Position numbers and translations under genes: made by a program
Source of the DNA: Massospora cicadina
Lineage: Eukaryota; Entomophthoromycota; Entomophthoromycetes; Entomophthorales; Entomophthoraceae
Direction of reading: 5' to 3'
Assembly: GCA_022478985.1 (NCBI GenBank)
Contig: JAKSZP010017422.1
Location: 33,036 to 97,035, forward strand
Length of the DNA: 64,000 nt
The notes under the pieces: generated by a model
What the model saw: the letters and a program-made list of their open reading frames with translations, nothing else
Told to the model about the DNA's origin: nothing
Database searches by the model: none
Part shown: positions 58,815 through 64,000 of the stretch, piece after piece
How positions within the stretch are numbered: the first letter of the stretch is position 1
Layout: every line of letters begins with the position of its first letter

Positions 58815-59488
58815 TGTAAAAGGCGGTTTTATGACAGTATGTTACATATAAATTTGGTAGTAATAGCCAGGTCATCAATCACATAATGGATAAACTGGCG
58901 GAGATCCATCCCTGAACCCGCACGCCATGTTTGGAATTCATAACATATTTTCAAACCACAGTCCCAGCGACACTGCATAGCAATAGCAGAGTCTAACTCT
59001 ATGAAAGCTTCAAGAATGAGGCCAGTGCTTGGTCTAGCTCTCTTGCCAAGCTCATCCTTCAGATCTGGGCTTCATGAATATATGGTTATAAAAAAGATTT
59101 TTTAAATTAGCTAAAAACATTTTATTAAATGTTGTTGGATTTCTTAAGAAATGAAACTAAATTCTCAGTTAATGCCTTTCCCTTTATATAGCACTTCAAC
59201 CCTTCAACTAAGATTCTTTAACCTAAGCTTTTGAGCAATGACCAGTTCATCGCTTGTTAAGGCTCAATGTCCCACTTGATTATTACTTAGAGAAATTTGG
59301 GATTCTGGTTTTAAATCCGCTGGATCAACCTCTGTTACAAAATTTTAGACTTCTTACCCTCAACAACCTTGTAACAATACGCCCTTATCAATCCCAAATT
59401 ATCTGAATTGACCTTCGAATCATTGGCAGAATTTGAGCTTTCACCAATCAGGTCAATGTGCAGACCAGGGTGTGTCTGATTCAATACA
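58815..59488 (-). repeat. Y 5' LTR
   Basis: This 674-bp copy starts TGTAAAAGGCGG and ends …TTCAATACA next to AATTT. It is homologous to 53812-54491 throughout. Confidence 0.92.
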
Positions 59489-60054
59489 AATTTAAGGTAG
59501 TCCAGATTCATCCAACGATGTATAAGAATCATCATAGGCAGGATTATATAAAAGTCTAATATTGCTTAAGAATTCCTTGAGGAGGTCTGAGGCAAAGATA
59601 GACCAAAAGTTTATCTGATATAATTTTAGTAGAAATTACTAAAATAAAATAGACTATCAATAAAGAGGTTGGTATAGAAAGAGTGGCTATTAGGAAATTG
59701 AGGAAAAAGGCCATATCCTCTCATCATGAAATTAAGTTAAAACTGGCTAATAAAATCAACTTTCTTATCCTTAGTAGTAGAAATATTAAGTAGGTCCAAA
59801 CTCAAAATTTACCTTGAAGATGAATATTGTAATATACAGGTAATATTTAATTGTAATGAGACTCAAATTCCTGTTCTTCAGGTAGATACAACATCCCACT
59901 TTTGTTAATAAAGTAGCTTTCTTTTTTGGCGTTGATGTAACACCTGTAACCCCATTAAATAGCCCCTTGGTACCAACATGGGCTTACTTGGTTCCTACTT
60001 CAATATTGGTCCAAGGTATTTGGGCCTCTAAGTAGAATTACTGAAGGCACAATT

Positions 60055-61886
60055 ATTAGAAGGAGGTGCTTCAAAGTTCACGATGTTGGATGAGATTTTA
60101 TATATCAAAATATAAAATATGACTAATAAATAAATTAAAGGTATATAGGATATACTGATGTGAGAAGTGCTTTATTTAATAATATAATAGTACTATTTAT
60201 AGTGGTAAGGTGGTCAAAGATTATTATGAAAATAAAAGAAGCAGATAAGATAATGTGACTACTAATAACAATTTGAATCTATCTTAGGTATACAGGGATA
60301 CACAGAAAAGATTGTCTTCCTAATATCCAGTGTTTCACTAGTCTGTCAGATAATTAGAGAAGCATCATCAGACATCTCTCCATTGTACTTCAATTGAACA
60401 TTAGCACATTGCTATATTATTACTACAATATTTATATGAGATTGAGAAGTTGACTAATAGTTTAATATTGGTAAATAGCAATGCATTGTTTACTTTACAA
60501 GGTAAATCTTGATTGGAATTTCGCCATTCTTATTTTTTAATTCCTGGGTCAGAAATGGAGGTCATTCAGGAGCATTAGTAGGTGGAGCACTGAGAAGGTT
60601 ATTTAACCCATATTAATATGTTTGAATTTTCAGCATTAACAGTTGGTAAAGCTATATAACTTAAGGGTAAGATAATTTTAGGCCCTAGGCCTGTAAAATT
60701 AACGATAAAACTCAATGATAAATACAAGTTGAGATTGCTAAATACTAAATAGGTTGAAAGCCCAAGGTTGAGGTTTAAACCTAATAGTGCAAAGCCTAAA
60801 TATATTAAAATAATGAAGGTTAAATTGATACCCTAGACCTTAATGACCTCCTTATTGCTCTTATGGTCTTTTCCAAAGTTATGTTATGGTTATGACATCA
60901 TATCTCTTATAGTCTTCTGGGTGGATGTTCACATGCATCCTGATGTTGATTATGATTTGTAATTTTGGGTTAATTATTTTTGGCTTCAAAAATTATAAGG
61001 GCATTTCTTCTACTCCATCAACCACATTGGGTGGAAGTTGCACACAGAAACACTGGAAATCATATTTAGTTCATTTGATCTTGTCATCCATCTCTAGTAA
61101 ACAGGTGTGGGCCTTTACACGTTCCTTGCAATTTTTTATTCTATTTTACTAGGGTACACGTATCCCAAGTAAGGACTATAATACTATGGCATAATTAATG
61201 ATAGAATTGCACTCCTAGAGGAATTTTATCATAAACAGTAATCTGTAACAGGGGTTATTAAGGGGACAACTAATGTGTCTAAGTATATTTTTTATACTGA
61301 GTGGAAGCACAGAATAGGACTTTTATATTTGCACATTGGGGAAAGAGGTTCCATGATTCATGTATGAAGAAAAGTGGGAGCATTTTGACAATCTTCATAA
61401 GTCATGGCTAAATGACGTTCAACAGGGACCCAATTTCGATGATCACATAAAGGGTGATTTTGTGGACTTTAACAGTGACCCAAGTAACCAGGATGTCAAA
61501 ATAGGGCGTTAAAGTGAGCAACATGGGTGACTTGTCAGAAGAAATATAAAATTTATCATAATGCTTATTACCAAAAATAGATATCATTCACCCAGGTACC
61601 AAGGAGGCATTATATAGGACAACAGATTTAGCTAGAGGCATGGTATTAAAATGGCTATCACAAAGAGCCTCTTTTAACATACTGACCTCCCTTACACTGA
61701 CAGTTCATGTTCCACTCCTTCTGCATATCACTTATAGCATTGTTTTATAGCGATGACCTTTGCAGTAGAAGCAGATATATGTGTTTTTGTCCTTAACTTT
61801 TTTGCACATACATGAGTCCTTTTATGAGGGCTTCAGAGAGGTATAAATTTTATTTAAATTAGCCTCAGTAATTTTGTACCAATCCT
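60055..61886 (-). pseudogene. V protease/gag remnants, including a zinc knuckle
   Basis: Right of X the V frame should run into protease and gag. The - strand from 60054 gives …PPSNN joining YDFGRM across X. Near 61800-61745 the - strand reads KVKDKNTYICFYCKGHRYKT, the C-x2-C-K-G-H of a gag zinc knuckle (the last Cys is not in frame). Between them I find no protease motif; 60060-60880 is very AT-rich and includes GTGCTTTATTTAATAATAT, similar to other LTRs here, so another old LTR may be present. E5 cuts the region at 61887. Confidence 0.5.
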
Positions 61887-62639
61887 TGTCAGATATCAGA
61901 TTTTCAGATATGATGAGAAGGAAACTGTCATTTGACTCACAAAAGGGAGTCAATTCATAGACCTAAGATGGGGTTAAGAGGAATGGATAAACTATATGGA
62001 AAAACTGATAGTTGGTAAGGCTAGATACAATAAAAGGAAAAGTCTTCAGACTTATAAATCCATAAATACCCCCAAGATAAGATACTGCTTAATCAAAATG
62101 AAGGCTCATTGAAATGTCAGGTGACCATTACACATTAGGTGGCACAAGAGGCAGTAAACTAAGATATACATGCAAAAGGGTAAGAATCAAAAAACTGACT
62201 GATGATCAACCTAAGTGATCCAAGTCTCATCTGATTTAATACATATAACATAACTTTCTCCCTAAAAAAATGCTGCTAAAGCATTGAATAATCTAAATGT
62301 ATCTCCTGACCAAGAGTCTCCCATCTTGACTCCTCCATTCATTAATTTTAATAATTCTTTTCTAATGGGGTTTATATTGTTTATGTAACATATAAAAAAC
62401 CTATTCTATACTAGAATAAATTTATGAAGTTATATATATCTCTTTTTGATACTTGCATTCAATAAGTCCTTTTGCAGAATATAACTTAGGATGGATACTA
62501 TATCTTATGGGACCTAAGAATAACTTGGAATCCCTTAAAAATAAAAAAATACTTGCCACGAGTCCTATACTAATTCAAGTATTGCCTGTTAGGCTTCTTA
62601 GGAATAGCACCATTGAGACACAAAAATGGAATCCTAACA
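61887..62639 (+). repeat. E5 5' LTR
   Basis: TGTCAGATATC…ATCCTAACA; homologous to 33709-34467 and to the E4 5' LTR blocks. Confidence 0.9.
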
Positions 62640-62642
62640 GGC

Positions 62643-62658
62643 TGGTCTCACTACAGGG
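62643..62658 (+). promoter_or_regulatory. E5 primer binding site
   Basis: TGGTCTCACTACAGGG begins three bases after the LTR, the same spacing as in E4. It shares the CTACAGGG core with E4, E2 and W. Confidence 0.72.
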
Positions 62659-62699
62659 TCTCAGCCAATGTTTAATGATACCTTCACCTAATTGATTAA

Positions 62700-63563
62700 A
62701 CCACGAATGACAAACTAATTGATAGTGTAACCAGCTGGGTGCACAACTAAAAGGTGGAGAAGATGACTGAATGGGGAGTCCGCCCATTGTCACATTTTAA
62801 GAAGTACAAGAAAATCCAATGGACATTCCTGAATACTGATGTCGAACCAGATTACTAATATAGGAGTTTAAGACTTACTTCAAGAAGCAATAAACCAGGA
62901 GAAAGATCCAGATTTAAAAGGGCATCTAACTTGAGCAAGAATCTCATGAACTTATAAGAATCAAATGTTCTCCCAGAGACATACAGTTCAAGTGTGAATC
63001 TAACTAACTAAAACTTGAAATTTGTACAACCAGTTTTTTGTCATATTTTGAAACTATCTGGAGTCCATAACAAGGAACTCAATCATCAAATCAATATATA
63101 AAGGGCCTTACAGTCAGCCTATGAACATGTAAATAACCTATCATCTCAAAGAATAGGAGACGTCTTCTGATTGATTAAAGTGAACCGTTTTTATCATACA
63201 ACTCCATAACCAAATGGAACCATCGATTCTGGAGTTATTTAGTATGTGGAGAAAGTTATGAAACTTCTCAGAAAGATTATCATAGTTTCAAACAAAAGCA
63301 CTAAAAGATTACTTGATGCTTTCACCAAAGAGCTTAAAAAACAAGTTATAAAGCTCATGGTAAAATGGCGGCCCAAGCTTCTACTAGACATAATAATAAG
63401 AACAGATTAAGTTCCTTGAGTCCCAGCTAAAGCAAGCCCTATGATGCATTGATGAGCTGGAGACCCATTAAACCTCCTAGACTCAATATGTACCTCAGAA
63501 TCTTATTTCCCAAGTAGCCCATTGTTAAAGCTGAGAGCGGTAGTGACTCAATTGAGCACCAAT
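62700..63563 (+). pseudogene. E5 gag, N-terminal part
   Basis: It aligns with E4 gag 27850-28700 at the DNA and protein level (…NKPGERSRFKRAST… for E4 …INPGERGNCESAF…; later a helical stretch ending …PIVKCS). Many stops. Cut at about 63563 by an LTR-like sequence before the capsid domain. Confidence 0.7.
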
Positions 63564-64000
63564 TGTTAAATGTTCGGGAATCATTTCATCTTTCTGGATT
63601 ATAGCTCGCTTTGGCTCCCTTGTTAAACTGCAAAGGTTCCTTGTATATTTATTATTCAACTTGTTGATAATAGTTTTTTAATGATCAGTAGTAGTATGAA
63701 ACTACCACTCTAGTAGAGCTTCTGATAGCAGAGATTAAATTAAGTTAACGCTAACCTGGTGCTTGTCCTAATCTTAAAGTCGTCTGGAATTGTAGGGACG
63801 TCTTCCCTATTTCGTCTGGTAGTTCTCAACCCAGGGTAAGGTTCAGAGGTTCTTCTTCCTTCTTGTTACATAGAGTCCTCAGAGATAGTAATAATATAGA
63901 CAGAGGATCTTCTTTTCCTTCTAACAACTTTTAATCACAAGATCAAAAAAAGTAATTATAAAAGTATTTGAGCTTTTGCTATCTGCTTTATTATATGACC
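63564..64000. repeat. LTR fragment interrupting E5 gag, truncated by the window end
   Basis: The sequence from TGTTAAATG (63564) on resembles the first 450 bp of solo LTR S and, more loosely, the E2 LTR (AGTAGTATGA-ACTA near 63685, a GGTTCTTCTTCCTTCTTG tract, CTGCTTTATTATATGA at the end). It probably starts another LTR of the S/E2 group. The element continues beyond the window. Confidence 0.6.

Larger units (their letters stand above)
53812..59488 (-). mobile_element. Y: chromovirus-like Ty3/Gypsy element in the X LTR
   Basis: LTRs 53812-54491 and 58815-59488 (TGTAA…TAAA/TACA; 680 and 674 bp), exact target duplication AATTT (53807-53811, 59489-59493). The empty site is preserved in the other X LTR (cttcaattcaaag). 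The internal 4.3 kb on the - strand reads gag, RT, RNase H, IN, chromodomain. Length 5.68 kb is compact and normal for fungal chromoviruses. RT active site reads YINN. Sequence motifs are distinct from E1/E4/V, so Y is a separate lineage. Confidence 0.93.
43820..60049 (-). mobile_element. X: - strand Ty3/Gypsy element carrying three nested insertions
   Basis: Long direct repeats (43820-46196 and about 53245-60049) act as 3' and 5' LTRs of a - strand element; on the - strand they begin TGCCT. Flanks taatt (43815-43819) and caatt (60050-60054) give the target duplication with one mismatch and restore V coding sequence. Net LTRs are about 1205 and 1118 bp, the gap explained by ~105 bp extra in the left copy (46070-46175). 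Internal domains run gag, RT, RNase H, IN from right to left. Nested insertions are solo LTR S, SINE copy B in RT, and Y. Net length is about 9.2 kb. The left edge of the right LTR is uncertain by about 20 bp. Confidence 0.8.
53245..60049 (-). repeat. X 5' LTR (right copy), split by Y
   Basis: 53245-53811 and 59494-60049 are LTR; together they match 43820-46196 after removal of S. The repeat continues on both sides of Y at the same base (…GCTTCAATT / AAGGTAGTCC…). It ends …CTGAAGGCA next to caatt. Confidence 0.8.
35930..61886 (-). mobile_element. V: old - strand Ty3/Gypsy element, split by at least five later insertions
   Basis: Pieces of one pol lie in the right order on the - strand: IN (37040-35930), RNase H (41740-41651 and 37435-37290), RT (43814-43580 and 42430-41800) and a gag zinc knuckle near 61770. 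Reading continues across each junction: RNase H resumes across Z at the expected residue, RT across insertion I (…YCKLN / TVTKKD…), and the segment N-terminal to RT across X (…SNN / YDFGRM…). V pol most resembles E1 and E4. Its 5' LTR would lie right of the window. That all pieces belong to one element is inference from these joins. Confidence 0.75.
61887..64000 (+). mobile_element. E5: second copy of the E4 family, runs off the window
   Basis: A 753-bp LTR homologous to the E4 LTRs is followed by primer site and gag in the + orientation. It is inserted in V gag. A further LTR-type sequence interrupts its gag at about 63564. The 3' half lies outside the window, so its target duplication cannot be checked. 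Confidence 0.85.

Overview
This is eukaryotic, AT-rich, repeat-dominated DNA, most likely fungal. The only gene-like island outside mobile elements (826-1680, visibly richer in G+C) encodes a Zn2Cys6 binuclear-cluster DNA-binding domain, a domain essentially confined to fungi. The load of decayed, nested LTR retrotransposons fits a large-genome early-diverging fungus (an Entomophthorales-like genome is my guess, not shown by the sequence). No rRNA, functional tRNA, CRISPR or intact host gene was found.

Layout. After the broken transcription-factor gene and about 3.4 kb of featureless AT-rich DNA, the rest of the window is a nest of LTR elements whose limits can be set by paired LTRs and target-site duplications (TSDs). 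E1 (5065-12175, + strand, TSD gggtc/ggatc) is Ty3/Gypsy-like; its gag carries a collagen-like Gly-X-Y tract. E2 (12421-25075, - strand, TSD gcaac) has ~1.52-kb LTRs (net), an extra ORF on the opposite strand between pol and the 3' LTR, a tRNA-derived SINE plus a 196-bp tandem duplication in one LTR, and a 1.8-kb insertion H (TSD ATTA) in the other. E4 (25172-34467, + strand, TSD ctggt) has a 1.8-kb non-coding LTR element T (TSD agtga) inside its 5' LTR. From about 35.9 kb to 61.9 kb runs one old - strand Ty3/Gypsy pol, V, cut into pieces by later insertions: Z (37441-41645, itself carrying W, 37709-40042), a ~1.1-kb insertion I, X (43820-60049, carrying solo LTR S, a second SINE copy and chromovirus-like Y, 53812-59488), and E5 (61887 to beyond the window end, same family as E4).

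State of the coding regions. Recognisable domains are gag, zinc knuckle, protease (PR), reverse transcriptase (RT), RNase H (RH), integrase (IN) and, in Y, a chromodomain. All are broken. Most damage is nonsense codons and Asp-to-Asn changes that C-to-T or G-to-A transitions explain; E1 gag has 12 in-frame stops but almost no frameshift. None of these elements looks autonomous now. W, T and Z have paired LTRs, primer-site and polypurine-tract candidates and no coding capacity, so they would have depended on proteins from other elements.

Boundaries backed by a matching TSD are reliable to a few bases. Domain limits inside degenerate pol regions are approximate, read from motifs by eye.
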